NCBI GenBank assembly: GCA_023362775.1
Contig: JALMGJ010000002.1
Span: forward strand, 62,511,914-62,575,913
Length of the DNA: 64,000 nt
Direction: 5' to 3'
Origin: Charina bottae
Lineage: Eukaryota; Chordata; Lepidosauria; Squamata; Charinaidae
Under the pieces are notes generated by a model. That model saw only the letters and a list, made by a program, of their open reading frames with translations, was not told where the DNA came from and ran no database searches. Each line of letters begins with the position of its first letter. The first letter of the stretch is position 1. The position numbers and the translations under genes are program-made. Of this stretch, positions 46,799 to 58,780 are shown piece after piece.

Positions 46799-47039
46799 AT
46801 GGTCTAGTGGTTAAGGTGCTGGGCTAGAAACCAGGAGACTGAGAGTTCTAGTCCCGCCATAGGCATGAAAGCCGGCTGGGTGACCTTGGGCCAGTCACTC
46901 ACTCTCAGCCCAACTCACCTCACAGGGTGGTTGTTCTGGGGAAAATAGGAGGAGGAAGGAGTATTAGGTATGTCCGCTGCCTTGAGTTATTTATAAAAAT
47001 AATAAAGGGATAAAAATAAATAAATAAATAAATAAACAA
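46799..47039 (+). mobile_element. tRNA-derived SINE, tail class B
   Basis: Head ggtctagtggttaaggtgct, gttctagtcccgccatagg, then aactcacctcacagggtgg and gccttgagttatttataaaa, with an (AAAT)n end. Close relative of 33561-33799. Confidence 0.9.
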
Positions 47040-47809
47040 ACTTGATGGGTTTCCACGAGAGACTAAAGTATTTTAAAAAAAAAACCTCCTCTCAAATGCA
47101 GCCAAGGACATCCGTAGCAATTGTTTTATGGAAAAGTGTTCACATCCTAATCACTGAACATTAATTTATTCAGTTAAAACATTAACACCCCATGTAATTG
47201 TGAAATGCAAGCTTTAATCTTTGTACATTGGAAGCATCATTTTTGCATTTACTATAATCAGTTTACATCCATTTTTGTGAAATTCAAAGAACTTTAATAT
47301 ATAAATGTTCATAAATAAATTACAACGAGGACAAATTTCATTGTATTGCCAATTTTCTGTCACTACAGCTTTGCTTCTTGATCAGAGATTTAGGATTTTC
47401 TTTTAACTAGATTTGAAAGCCCCTGATATAGACACCTGCCAATTTCACAAAACAGATACTGAGGCAATTATACCAAGCACCTACTTTCACTTCACATAAG
47501 CCTTTTTATTTTAACTTGGTGCTGCACCTGCTCCAATTGTACAGTTGTTTGCTCCATTATGAATGTCCCATTCTCTTCTGTTGGCCTTAGGTTGATGATG
47601 GGGAAAAGAACATGGCAAGTGAACTGAAAAGGCTCAAGGAGGAACCTAATAAAACCTCTAATCTGGTGTTCTTCAAGTCTAATGGACTTCAGATTCTACT
47701 TATTAAGTGCATTGGGTGAACCCATGGGCATCTACTGGAGATGGGGGCAAGGGAAGTAAATCCTGACTTAAATTCTTGCATCAGCCATCATGACTTAAGT
47801 ATAGAATCA

Positions 47810-48620
47810 TGGCATTTGCTTTTTTTTTTTTGAAAAATATCATTTTATTTACATTCAACATAAAACAAACACGTAACACATAACAATGGTTACATTTATG
47901 TATATATATTTACATTTGATTTTACATAATCATTTTTATTATATTTAATATAATGTATCCTTCTTGTTTTTTTTTTTTGCAGATATAATTTTTTATTATT
48001 ACATTCAACATAAAACATAAACAAAACATATAACACATAACAATGTGTTCTATCTATTCCTTTCCCTTACCTTCCATTTTGACTCTTCCCTTAATTCCTT
48101 TTCTCTTTCATCCACTCCCTTCTTCCTTTTTTAACCCTCTCTTTCTCTCTCTAATCTCTTCTCTCACTTACCTTACTCACTCTTTCTAACCCTCCCATCT
48201 CTCTCTATCTTTTCCTTTCCTTTATCTTCCATTTTCATTCTTCCTTTTATCCCTTCATCCATTCCCTTCTTCCTTTTTTTTGACCCTCTCATTCTCCCTA
48301 ATCTCTTCTCTCATACTCCCTCTTTCTCTCTCTAACCTCTTCTCTCCCTTCTCTTCCATTCTATCTTCTCTCCCTATCTTTCTTTCCCTTTTCACCCTTT
48401 CTACCCTCTTTTTCTTTCTAACCTATTCCTTCCTTTCTCTTCTTACTTTATACATGTTTATCACTCTTGTCTCCCTTTCCTTACATTATATTATTTATTT
48501 ATATATTTGTATCAAATTCAATCTTAATTTTTAGATCTTTGTTTTATAATACATAATACATACATACACTTCATTAAAATTCTTCCAGTTTTCTTAACAA
48601 AAAAAATCTTGTGGCATTTG
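47810..48620 (-). mobile_element. Pyrimidine-rich retroposon with doubled 3' end
   Basis: Flanked by a 9-bp duplication, tggcatttg, at 47810-47818 and 48612-48620. The plus strand starts with a T run (the poly-A tail of a minus-strand insertion). The segment tacattcaacataaaac with cacataacaatg appears twice, each after a T run (47819 and near 47970). From 48050 to 48480 the sequence is almost pure C/T, that is, a purine-rich 3' UTR on the coding strand, as in some L1 families. No protein domain is visible. Confidence 0.6.
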
Positions 48621-50059
48621 GTTGATGATGCCACTGTGTACCTTTTTGACACCATCATGATTTGTTATGGATGCCAGTGATTGCTCTAGGCTATGGTTGT
48701 GGGGTTTATTTGGTTTTGGCTTAAGCATGATACGTGAACCCAGCCACTGTGATTTGTAAACTATGGTTTATGGCTTAATGAAATGTGCATAAACCAAATT
48801 ATTATAATAGAAACAGTTTGAAAAAAATATGATGTATAAACTGAGTATTGAGGTATTAATTTGGTATACTTGGTTAATTCCAAATGTTTGAATGAGTGGA
48901 ACAGGCAGGCATTCAAGTCCAGACTTCTATATTAGGATTATAAAATCAAGGTCTGTTTTTGGAATTTTGAAGCATGAAACAAATGTTTGTGGATTGTCTG
49001 CAGAAAAGATTGTGATGTTGTTTTGAAAGAAACAATAGGTTGTATTGATAATGGATGCTTAAAAGCTTTTGTTTTGTAATCCACCAAAGAACAGCTGTTT
49101 TTATTTATCAGGTATACTGCTAACTTTATAAATGGAAATGAGGCAATATAAAAATCGCCTTTTAATATTCTTAGTCTTTTGTCTGATATTATATCTGTGT
49201 GTATTACAATTTTAGTTTATCCCTTGATGCTCTAAATGTCAGTTTTATAGTTGCTACAACTTACAAAAAAAATGCATTGTTTTCTTTTCCTTTCAGAACA
49301 GATGGCTGTAATTGTTTGCTGCTTTTTCTGACTTCCTTGATTGGCCCCTCTTTTTGTATTAGTGTATATCTGTAACTATAATTATAACTAATTATCCAAC
49401 AAGGGTGGGTTCATCCATGCAAGCTCTTCACACATTATGCTGAACTTTGTTCAGTGTGGGAACTGAGCCACTGTTTTATTACCTGTTGCTAAATATGTGA
49501 GCTACTTCAGCTGAAATATATTGCTATTATGTAATGTGAATGAATATGATTTTTGATCATCTGATGTTTGTTTCATCCATGCATTCATTATCTTAATTGT
49601 AGTTAATAATCATAATCAGAAAAATCATAGCAAGTTTAATAGGGTCCTCAATAATGACTGGTTAATTGATTGGGCTGTATATTAATTCATTTTAAACATG
49701 GTTTATTGAACAACCAAGAATGTTAAGAGTTGCTGCATCAGGCGAGGGTGAAAATAACTGTCCAGGTATGTGTGTGTGTGTGTGTGTGTAGATCTAGATT
49801 ATCTGTTACAGAAATACTTTTCTCTTTCAGTTACATTAAAAATGCAGTTCAGTAATAGTTTTAGCAGGACTCTAACAACCATACTCAAGATTCTCTATTA
49901 TACATTTTGGTGATAAGCTTTAGATAAGTTACATTAGTTAACTAATTATTAATTATTTAAATTAATAATTAATCACTTATGTTTAAGTTATTTAAATTTA
50001 TTAATGGATGGTTTCACACAACACACTAAACTAAAGCCAAACAAACCACATTTGTTAAT
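48621..50059. other. Intron stretch, nothing recognised
   Basis: AT-rich; a (GT)n run at 49767-49790 and an AT-only palindromic patch at about 49936-49995. No exon seen. Confidence 0.5.
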
Positions 50060-50460
50060 TTATTTATTGGATTTTGAGGACGCCCAACACCAAAAAGATG
50101 TCAGACCACTCTTCTTAAAATAATACACAATTTAAAAAAGGAACAAGATTGCCCAGGCAAGACCACATATATAACATCCAGGAAAAAAATTCCCAGGGCC
50201 TCTATAAACAGCCTAACCTCAGGCGTAGGAACAGAACCAGGTCTTAAGAGACTTCTGGAAAATTTAAAGGGAGGGAGCCAGTCGTATGTCTGGGGAGGTG
50301 CTATTCAAGAAGGCGGGCACTGAGACAGAGAAGTCACGCTTCCTTGGTCCCAGAAGATGACAATATTGTAGCTTGGTGCAAGATGTAGGAGGTAAAACAG
50401 CCAGTTGAATGGTCGCCATGCAGAAAACCTGGTGAAAACCCTGTCTTCTTCCCATACAAT
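50060..50460 (-). mobile_element. Old L2-clade LINE 3' end
   Basis: Minus strand reads FSVSVPAFLNSTSPDIRLAPSL, matching the L2 ORF2 end FSAIAPTLWNILPPEVRRAPSL, followed by a decayed 3' UTR and a TTTATT end. More diverged than the copies at 22.5 and 58.0 kb. Confidence 0.75.
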
Positions 50461-50908
50461 GGCGGTATCACCTTTACATTTTTATCAGTTGAGTAAAAAC
50501 AAATTTTCAGTTTTGTGAATATTTTCTGTTATTTATTCCATATACTTTGCATGTATCATTGACATGACTTAGCTTGATAGTTCAGGCATCTTTTTTAATT
50601 GAATAACTCCTTGGAGACCATACTGAAGGAATACTGAATATTCAGCATTGGACTATACGTAGGGAGACATTGTTTGTGTACATCTAGCAAAAGCTACAAT
50701 AGTATCTCCTCAGTCAGCTGCACTTAATCTAACTATCCTATCTAGTTTTAAAAAAGCTAGTTAGTGAAGTTAGCAATTATCCTCCCCTATTTTTTATGAT
50801 TTTTATTGACACATGTAGTTGTCTTAGAGATTTCCATCTATCTAACCGGTCTATGTAATAAAGTATCTATCTAATCTTTTCCGTATACCTTTTTCCCAAG
50901 CCCTGTAC

Positions 50909-50994
50909 TAAATTCTGTGGAACTATAATAGCAAAACACTTGTGTAGCTTTTAAATTCTGTGGAACTATAATAGCAAAACACTTGTGTAGCTTT
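50909..50994. repeat. Perfect 43-bp tandem duplication
   Basis: The unit beginning taaattctgtggaactataa occurs twice with period 43 and no visible difference. Confidence 0.95.
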
Positions 50995-52145
50995 CCAAAA
51001 ACATTAAAATTTCAATGGGCAGATTGTTGGCACAGTATCAGAAAAGGCTTCAAGCATATAAAAGACATCTGGCTACAGTTGTGCATTTTATGAAATGCAC
51101 CAAAGGAGAATGGTATTCCTAAATGTTTATACAATATTCAAACTCTGTGAATGCAATGTATGCACAAAGATTCTTCTGCATGTTAATAATAATTATTGGA
51201 AGGGAAGGAATTAGGTTGCTATAATTAAAGGCACACTTCTTTACCTTTGTTTGCATAGGTGTGTGAGTGTGACTCTAGTTGCATAAATAGAAAACTATCC
51301 AATTCCCTAGGTACACTTTTTAAAATTTTGTTTACACAGAGGAGGACCCTTAATTTGATTGCAGAATACCCCAGTTTCTCTCTCTGGCATCTCTAATGGG
51401 AACAGAAAAGATTCCTGTCTCAAGAGCAATTGCCAGCATAAAAAATGCCTGATCTAGTGGCCAGTGCTTCAGTTTGATATAAAATAGCTTCCCACATATA
51501 TTTTTTAATCTAATAACAGGAGTTCTGTTAAAAACAGTAAAACAATAACAGCCTATGTACTATATTCAATGGCACAAGAAAGAACATTAATATAAAAATT
51601 AATATAAAAACTCTCCCACCCTGGCTATCAGGGTACCCTAATATAATAAATGAGAAAAATGAGAGAGATATAGCCCAGCAGAAATTAATCAGACAGATCC
51701 CATATGTTTCACTAGGGACTATTAGATAGCAGGAATGGGGTAAATAGATTGATTAATGGGGAAAATGGTGCCTTCTAAAGGTTGATTAACTATCTAAATA
51801 TGGATATGAATTGCATTCAATTTGCTTTATGATGAAAACTAATCAACATTCACAAATTGCTTTGTGGACAAAGGACAAAAAGAACTCTAGATGTTTTTTT
51901 AAAAATGTAGGAGAAAATCAAAGTGAAAGACCTGTGTTTATTCCTGACCTCAGTGAAATCCATTAGTTAGCTTACAGCATGGTAAAACAAGTTCTATTTG
52001 CTTCCTATTCAAGATGAATGGACCTATCCAAATATTATTGGTAGCCTGGAGATGAGAGGACTTAACTTTCAAATTACCCTTTTTTGGTGCCATCCCCCCA
52101 CTGGATTGTACCACTTGTCCATGTTGATGTGGTTACAATGTGAGA
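50995..52145. other. Intron stretch, nothing recognised
   Basis: AT-rich single-copy-looking DNA. Confidence 0.5.
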
Positions 52146-52166
52146 TTATATATATATATATATATG

Positions 52167-52362
52167 GAAGAGAATATTTGTAGCTCAGGGTTGAACTGTG
52201 GAGTCCTTGGTGCTTTCTGAGCCTTGTTGTTTTCTTGCAGACGTTTCATTGCCAGGCTAGGCAACATCTTCAGTGCGAAAAGTTTTCGCACTGAAGATGT
52301 TGCCTAGCCTGGCAATGAAACGTCTGCAAGAAAACAACAAGGCTCAGAGAGTACCAAGGACT

Positions 52363-52365
<3 letters not shown>
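52167..52365. mobile_element. Penelope-like terminal hairpin (head-to-head ends)
   Basis: Two 83-bp arms, 52199-52281 and 52283-52365, are reverse complements with about two mismatches around a single central base. Both arms carry gcagacgtttcattgccagg or its complement, the same terminal sequence as the element at 2567-3422, and the left side has the same agaatatttgtagctcaggg outer end. No coding sequence lies between the arms. It sits inside an AT microsatellite. Confidence 0.85.
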
Positions 52366-52413
<48 letters not shown>

Positions 52414-52428
52414 CATACATACATACAT

Positions 52429-52461
<33 letters not shown>

Positions 52462-52470
52462 TACATACAT

Positions 52471-52520
<50 letters not shown>
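52364..52520. repeat. Compound (AT)n/(ACAT)n/(AC)n microsatellite
   Basis: Long runs of AT, then ATAC, then AC dinucleotides beginning directly at the hairpin end; a matching AT run at 52146-52165 lies on the other side. Open frames here are repeat artefacts. Confidence 0.95.
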
Positions 52521-52523
<3 letters not shown>

Positions 52524-53417
52524 TGCTTGTGTGTGTAAGCACATGCCCCTTGCCAAGAACCTGAAGATAAGATATCAAAAACCAGAGGAGAGATGGAAGT
52601 ATGTATTTCCATTGCTTGGTTACGAAATAGGGTTATTGGTACTGACAGACCTCTTATTTATCCTTCATACTGGAAATAGGATAAACAGCAGAGGCTAAGC
52701 TGATGTGGCAAATTGAGCTTCATTTGCATTATTTATATCCAGTAGCAGAATTTATCTCCTGTTCCAGAGGTTGCCATAGCACACTGGACATTCATCTCTG
52801 GTTTATCAATGTAGAATATTATTTTTAAAAATTATAGTGAAAGACCCATTCATTCACATATCCTTTAGTAACAGAATCAACACCAAGCAATTCTAAGTTA
52901 TAGAAGTATCATGAGAAAGATTAAATCAAACCTCGCCATAGCATTGGTCTTAACATTTACAAATGATGGTAATGTAAAAGGAGATACTGTAGTGAAATAT
53001 CTTACATGATGCATAGTACCTGTCCACACGAGATCTACATACTGGGTTGTTGTAGTGCATGGCAATTTATATTATTATGAAAGGAATTTAACTTAGTAGC
53101 CTTCCACGTTGTAACCCAAACCCAGAGACCTGTGCTTTCCTTTATATTCCAGAAACATCTAGAGATGAGGAAGCAAAACTGGGCAACGGACTTCTCTTCC
53201 TTAGACTGTTGTGCAGCAATGCTGAGCATTCTTGTTACCAGCAGGTAGAAGACAAGGACAGGGAACAGAAAGGGATGAAGCTACAGCTGCCTAATCTCCA
53301 GGTGTAAGGTGGTATTTAAGAATATGACATCATTCTCTAGGTTAGACAAATAACTGCATTCTCCATATTTTGCCAATTGTGGTAGGAAATATGCTAGTAT
53401 ATATGAACAATCGAGAG

Positions 53418-53639
53418 ACCCAGTTTGGTGTAGTGGATAAGGCATCAGGCTAGAAACTGTGAGACTGTGAGTTCTAGTCCGGCCTTAGGCACAAAGCCAG
53501 ATGAGTGACCTTGGGCCAGTCAATCTTTCTCAGCCCTAGAAAGAGGCAATGGCAAAGCACTTGTCCAAGCAGTCGCCAAGGGTCAAAAACTGACTCAAGG
53601 GCACCAAATAACAACAACAACGGGGGTAAAAAACTGACT
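53418..53639 (+). mobile_element. tRNA-derived SINE, tail class A
   Basis: Head tttggtgtagtggataaggc, gttctagtccggccttaggc, gtgaccttgggccagtc; body agaaagaggcaatggcaaag and ccaagcagtcgccaaggg. Matches 11868-12098 on the opposite strand rather than the class B copies. Confidence 0.85.
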
Positions 53640-53645
53640 CAAAGG

Positions 53646-53647
53646 CA

Positions 53648-53695
<48 letters not shown>
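53646..53695. repeat. (AAT)n microsatellite
   Basis: About sixteen AAT/ATA units following the SINE tail. Confidence 0.95.
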
Positions 53696-53696
53696 T

Positions 53697-53860
53697 TGAC
53701 CAATCAGGATTGGGCACAAAGAACCAATCAGAGACCAGCCCTCACCAACCTGCACCAATCAGAAACCAGCTCACCTTAAGGCTAATCAGAAGTCAGGAGA
53801 CCTGGTTTTAAAGACAGGAGCCCAATCAGTCCTTGTTCAGTTGCCTGTGGTCTGTGTAGC
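53697..53860 (+). promoter_or_regulatory. Cluster of CCAAT motifs, LTR-like
   Basis: gaccaatcag, gaaccaatcaga, caccaatcaga and gcccaatcag, plus a variant gctaatcag, occur within about 130 bp, followed by a ttttaaag TATA-like site. Such spacing is typical of retroviral or LTR U3 promoters; no LTR boundaries were found. Confidence 0.35.
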
Positions 53861-56142
53861 AGACCACTTTGCCTCTGAATATGCCAGACACAGTTGCTGG
53901 CAAAACATCAGGAAATCTGTTCTCTAGACCACAGTCACTAAACCCTGAAGCCCAATACTACCCAACAGATACCAGTCATGAAAGCCTACAGTATACCAGT
54001 ATATATAGAGAGAAATTATTATTAACATTCCTTAGAAACAAGCAGGGTCATATTTATTTCCAACATTCTAGTATTACTCCCTCCCCCCCACACACAATAT
54101 AATAAATATAATATAGAACATGTGAGAAAAATGCTCACTTATACAAGAAATCAAAGCATTTGGAAATAGATGCAACAAAGTATACTTTACTGGGATAGAA
54201 TAAAATAGGATAGAAATCGTAAAAAGAAAAAAAGTAAACAGTAAACAGTAAGCATGCATATATATGCACACAAACAATACACTGATTTAAATAATAACTA
54301 AACAATATTTATAGCTGATAAAATCAGTGGAAGGCCGGTGCAAATAAATACTTTTAATTTTCAGTAAAAATCATCCTACAGTTGGCTGGGTGAGCATTTG
54401 TGAGAGGTTCATTCTACAAGATAGGAAATGATAACAGAGAATGCTCACCTTCACCCCATAGCTGATTATCAACAAGCTGTAACATGGGAACCAGAACATT
54501 CTTTCCAGGAAACGATCAGATAAGCTTATGTGGAAGAAGGTGACTCCTCAGAAGACTTGGTCCTGTGCTGTTCAAAAGCTACTGCTGTGTATGTCCCATT
54601 GAGGAATTCAGATTAATAATTTAACGATAAACAGTGTAGAGGAAGTCTTGCCATTTGGTGGACTCTAACCCAGCCTTAGAGTACAAAAGAATGTTGAGGG
54701 GAGAATCCCTCCCCCCACTTTTCAAGTAGTGAACCAGTTCATACTGGATCATTACTTGACAATGAAATTCAATCAAGTGTTGGAACTCTAGGGATATGTT
54801 TGAGAAATGTTATTTATGATACGAAAACTCTGCTGATGCAAGCAGTCTAGGCAATTTTCTGTGGACACTGTGCTTATTATACCATTTAAATATCATGATA
54901 ATTTCCCCTGAACATAAAATTTATTGGCAGTTATGGTGGTGATATTAAAAGCCCTGTGACTATTTTGCTTTTGTGATACGGAGAATCTTTGCTTGTAATT
55001 ACAAAGTGACAAGGCAAATGGCAGTGGCACATTGAAATATCATCTTTTAAATATTGACCTTTTTCCAAAGCTTTGATAGATGTTAGCAAGTGGAATTCAT
55101 TAAAATATTTTTAATTTCCTGACATTAAAATAGAAAGGACTTTGCTCAATGCACACTTACTCAAACAGCCATCATCCAAATAACCTAGTTTAACAAAGGT
55201 CCCTTGACTTTCTGCATTCCAATGAATGCACTATTTGAATATCCACTATTGAATTTATAAATCAGTGCTAATGTAAATTCTACAAAACTCAGGGTGTGTA
55301 TACACTGATGTCTTACAATTCATTAATGGCTATTTAAATGCTTGTATCAGCTTGGTCTAAAGGTACACAAATTCATTCAAATGAATTTCAAATTAGAACT
55401 CTCCAAAACGATTGGGGAAGAGAAGGAAGCACCCCACAGTGAGAACTCCAGGGGAAAATCACATTTTTATCAGATACACAATATAAAAGCAAATAAATAT
55501 TAATATATTTAGTTTCAGGGTGATTATTTTATTTCTGATCTTCACACTTTATGAGTATGTATATGTGAATGAAATAAAACTTAAATGATTTCAAAACATC
55601 CCAGTGCAAATCCAGGGCATGCAAGCTTGAAATTAAGTTCCATTGAAAGCAATGTGAACCAGGGTTTAAGAAGATTCAGGCTGCATACTTATGCACTTAC
55701 TTAGAGTTAGCCTTACTGAACTCAATGATATTCACTTCTAAATAGATATGTGTAGTATACCTACTTTGCATGGGTATAAATGGTGTTGCCTCTGAGTAAC
55801 AACTTACTTCTGCTTGAAGTGCTAGAGAACAGGCTTAATACACATTCTATACCTGAACACTTTGTCCCTACACATACACGTTATAGGAAGTGACATTCAG
55901 GCTGATTTGAACTCTCTAAACTTGTATAATATGTGAACTCCAGTGCTAAACCAGGTTAAAAACAGAGTACCTTGGCAATAGTTTGTCATCATGCCATTAA
56001 TTTCGCATGACACTTTGATTAATGATACTAACTTTCACAATAGTATGAGCTCCTGCATAGAGTACAGTTCAAGATTTGTGTCTTTGAAGATCACTTTCCT
56101 TAATGCTGTATTATATAATGATGATAATTCTCTGTCCTATAA
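53861..56142. other. Intron stretch, nothing recognised
   Basis: No exon seen. The part around 54800-55260 looks repeat-free. A phrase at 55765-55797 recurs at 57485-57517. Confidence 0.5.
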
Positions 56143-56463
56143 GGGGGCATGATGGCTCAGCGGTTAAGACGCCAGGCTTGTCGATCAGAAGGTCACAAGT
56201 TTGGAGGTTCGAGACCCTAGCCCCGCGTGATGGAGTGAGCTCCTGCACGCACCCCAGCTCTTGCCAACCTAGCAATTCGAAAGCTTGCAAATGCAAGTAG
56301 ATAAATAGGTACCACTTTGGTGGGATGGTAACAGTGTTCCGCGCGCGTCATGCCAGCCACATGACTGCGGAAGTGTCTTTGGACAGCACTGGCTCTTCGG
56401 GTAAGAAACAGAGATGAGCACCGGCCCCTAGAGTGTGACATGACTGTGTGGGGGAACCTTTAC
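56143..56463 (+). mobile_element. tRNA-derived SINE (Squam type)
   Basis: Head ggcatgatggctcagcggtt, ggaggttcgagaccctag; body caattcgaaagcttgcaaat; tail ending gggggaacctttacctttat. Full-length relative of 28780-29115. Confidence 0.9.
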
Positions 56464-56497
56464 CTTTATTAAAATTGTATCAAAGGTGAAATTGGAT

Positions 56498-56749
56498 GTA
56501 TTCATACTTTTTGTTGTTTATTCGTTCAGTCACTTCTGACTCTTCTTGACTTCATGGACCAGCCCACGTCAGAGCTTCCTGTTGGCCATCGCCACCCCCA
56601 AGCTCCTCCAGGGTCGAGTCTGTCACCTCCAGAATATCATCCATCCATCTTGCCCTTGGTCAGCCCCTCTTCCTTTTGCCTTCCACTTTCCCTAGCATCA
56701 GCATCCTCTCCAGGGTATCCTGTCTTCTCATTATGTGGTATTCATACTT
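56498..56749 (-). mobile_element. Bov-B 3' end fragment with perfect TSD
   Basis: 56510-56737 on the minus strand, flanked by 12-mers gtattcatactt at 56498-56509 and 56738-56749. It starts ttgttgtttattcgttcag and covers the last part of ORF2, as in 951-1320, but 5'-truncated. Confidence 0.9.
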
Positions 56750-57839
56750 AATCATGTTGAAAACTCGTAAGAATTCCCATGTATTTCTCTGGGTTTCTTT
56801 TAATAATGGACCTAACCTTTTATTTTTGTAAGAGAGTTATTTATCATTCAGGAGCTAGGCAACCATATAATTAGTGCTGGATATCCAGGGATACTTTGGG
56901 TTTCTTGGACATCCTTCCATCCTACCTGGAAATTACTTTGGAATTGAGAAGACTTTCAAAAGTAATTTTGAGAAATGACCCAGTGCTTTTCTTCTTCCAA
57001 AGTGGTACAGGGATTAAATAAAATCATACAAAGTTGTTCAAATACATGGTTACACCTAAAGTTCCTGCTACAGAAGTGTACATAGAAAATGAACAGAGGA
57101 TACATGAATGGGGAGATACTGAATTAAAAAGAGATCTAGAAAGTAGGAAAATAATACTCTATTGAAGCAGTAGAAAAAGGAGTGGCAAGTAAAACAGATG
57201 GAGAGGTGGCTGAAGAATGAAAAATCAGGGAAAATGAATGAAAAATTACAGCTTATGACATGTACACTTGTTATTAGGTGATCAATAATGCATTGGGATG
57301 CCTGCTAATTTCTCCTGCTATAAAAGGGAAGATGAATATTCACACATGTGAAGCTGAAGGGTTGTTACATTTCAAAGGACTTTCGGAAGGTGAAAAACAA
57401 ATAATCAGGAATCATTTCTTCAATCTCCTTGAATGAGAAGGGTAAAAATCATCTTCCCAAGATGATTCCAGCTAATAAAAGTATTTTGCTTGGGTATAAA
57501 TGGTGCTGCCTCTGAGTTATGAAATAAGAATATGTTCTGTATGAAGCAGATTAGAAGTCATTGACACACTTGCAAGAGAACCATCTGTAGCTGTAAAGGA
57601 CTAGAGATGCAATCTGGTGCCATCTAATTCATTAAAATTTAAAGCAATTTCATACAGATAGATAACATGATTTGGGGGATCTCATACAAGTTGCCCGGAG
57701 ACCATCCAGCCACCACTATCACAACTATAATCTGTCAGATTCTCCAGTTCAGAAACTCATTTGCTGCTGATGTCTCAAGGAATCACATGGCACAACTACT
57801 AAAGTTGAGATCTTATTGCTACTTGAATTTTATATCTAA

Positions 57840-57978
57840 TTTTATTCTCTATTTATACTGGTTATTTATATTGTATTTTATGTGTTTATAGTTTTAATGT
57901 CAATCTTATTGTAAACCGCCCAGAGTCCCTCTTTTTGGGAGAGATTGGCGGTGAGAGAAATTAAATAAATAAATAAAG
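57840..57978 (+). mobile_element. L2 LINE 3' end, short
   Basis: Only the 3' UTR: aaccgcccagagtccctctt, ggcggtgagagaaatt, then an (AAAT)n tail. Confidence 0.85.
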
Positions 57979-58036
57979 TTTTAGGGCACTCAGAATAGAG
58001 GCCAAGCAAGATAATTGATTAGCTCTCACTGGCAGG

Positions 58037-58045
58037 TATTTTATT

Positions 58046-58084
<39 letters not shown>

Positions 58085-58735
58085 TTTGATTTATCACCGC
58101 CCATCTCTATCATGGTAGACTCTGGGCGGTTTACAATCATATTATAAAAAGTTAAAAACCTATACCTCAAAATTCTACTATAAAATAAATAAAAAAAATC
58201 CAAGAGATGGTGTGTTCTTAAAAGGAGGATATTACTAAGCTAACCACCCCCAGGAGGAACTATTATTTCCTTCATTCCAGGCAAGGCAGCAGAACCAGGT
58301 CTTTAAAGACTTCCTGAAGGCCAGGAGCAAGGGTGCCCGCCTCACCTCCGGGGGCAAGATATTCCATAGGGTGGGTGCTATCGCAGAGAAGGCATGCCTC
58401 CTGGGCCCCGCTAGATGGAGTTCTTTTATTGATAGGGTCCGAAGCATGCCCTCCCTGCATGACCGGGTGGGGCGGGTAGATGTAATCAGGATGAGACGGT
58501 CCCTCAGGTACCCAGGTCCCATGCCATGTAGGGCTTTAAAGGTGATAACCAACACCTTGAATTGGACCCGGAAGCAAACTGGTACCCAATGCAGCTCACG
58601 GAGCAGCGGTGTTACATGTGCTGATCTTATAGCATCCATGACTACTTGTGCAGCTGCATTCTGGACCAGCTGAAGCTTCTGGATACTCTTCAAGGGTAGC
58701 CCCATGAAGAGTGTGTTGCAACAATCTTTTCTATA
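58037..58735 (-). mobile_element. L2-clade LINE, 3' part of ORF2
   Basis: Long TTTA run, reverse-complement 3' UTR (accgcccatctctatcatgg, ctctgggcggtttacaa), then a minus-strand frame at 58235-58705. The frame reads LQLVQNAAAQVVMDAIRSAHVT, LRELHWVPVCFRVQFKVLVIT, HAFSAIAPTLWNILPPEVRRAP, the C-terminal portion of the L2 polyprotein. It is about 75-80% similar by eye to the copy at 23.7-24.1 kb. Truncated before the RT catalytic motif, so inactive. Confidence 0.92.
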
Positions 58736-58742
58736 TAAGCAG

Positions 58743-58780
58743 ATTTATAATAATATAATAATATAATAATATAATAATTT
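58743..58780. repeat. (AATAT)n-type microsatellite
   Basis: Repeated taatataa units adjoining the 5' end of the L2 copy. Confidence 0.85.

Noticed and set aside
48280..48534. 84-residue Ser/Leu/Phe-rich frame
   Set aside because: Product of the pyrimidine tract, not a membrane protein.
52270..52698. Open frames rich in YIYIYI or VCVCVC
   Set aside because: Translations of the AT/AC microsatellite beside the Penelope-like hairpin.
54390..54452. Inverted pair ggtgagcatt / aatgctcacc
   Set aside because: Short arms and a long spacer; within chance expectation for this much sequence.
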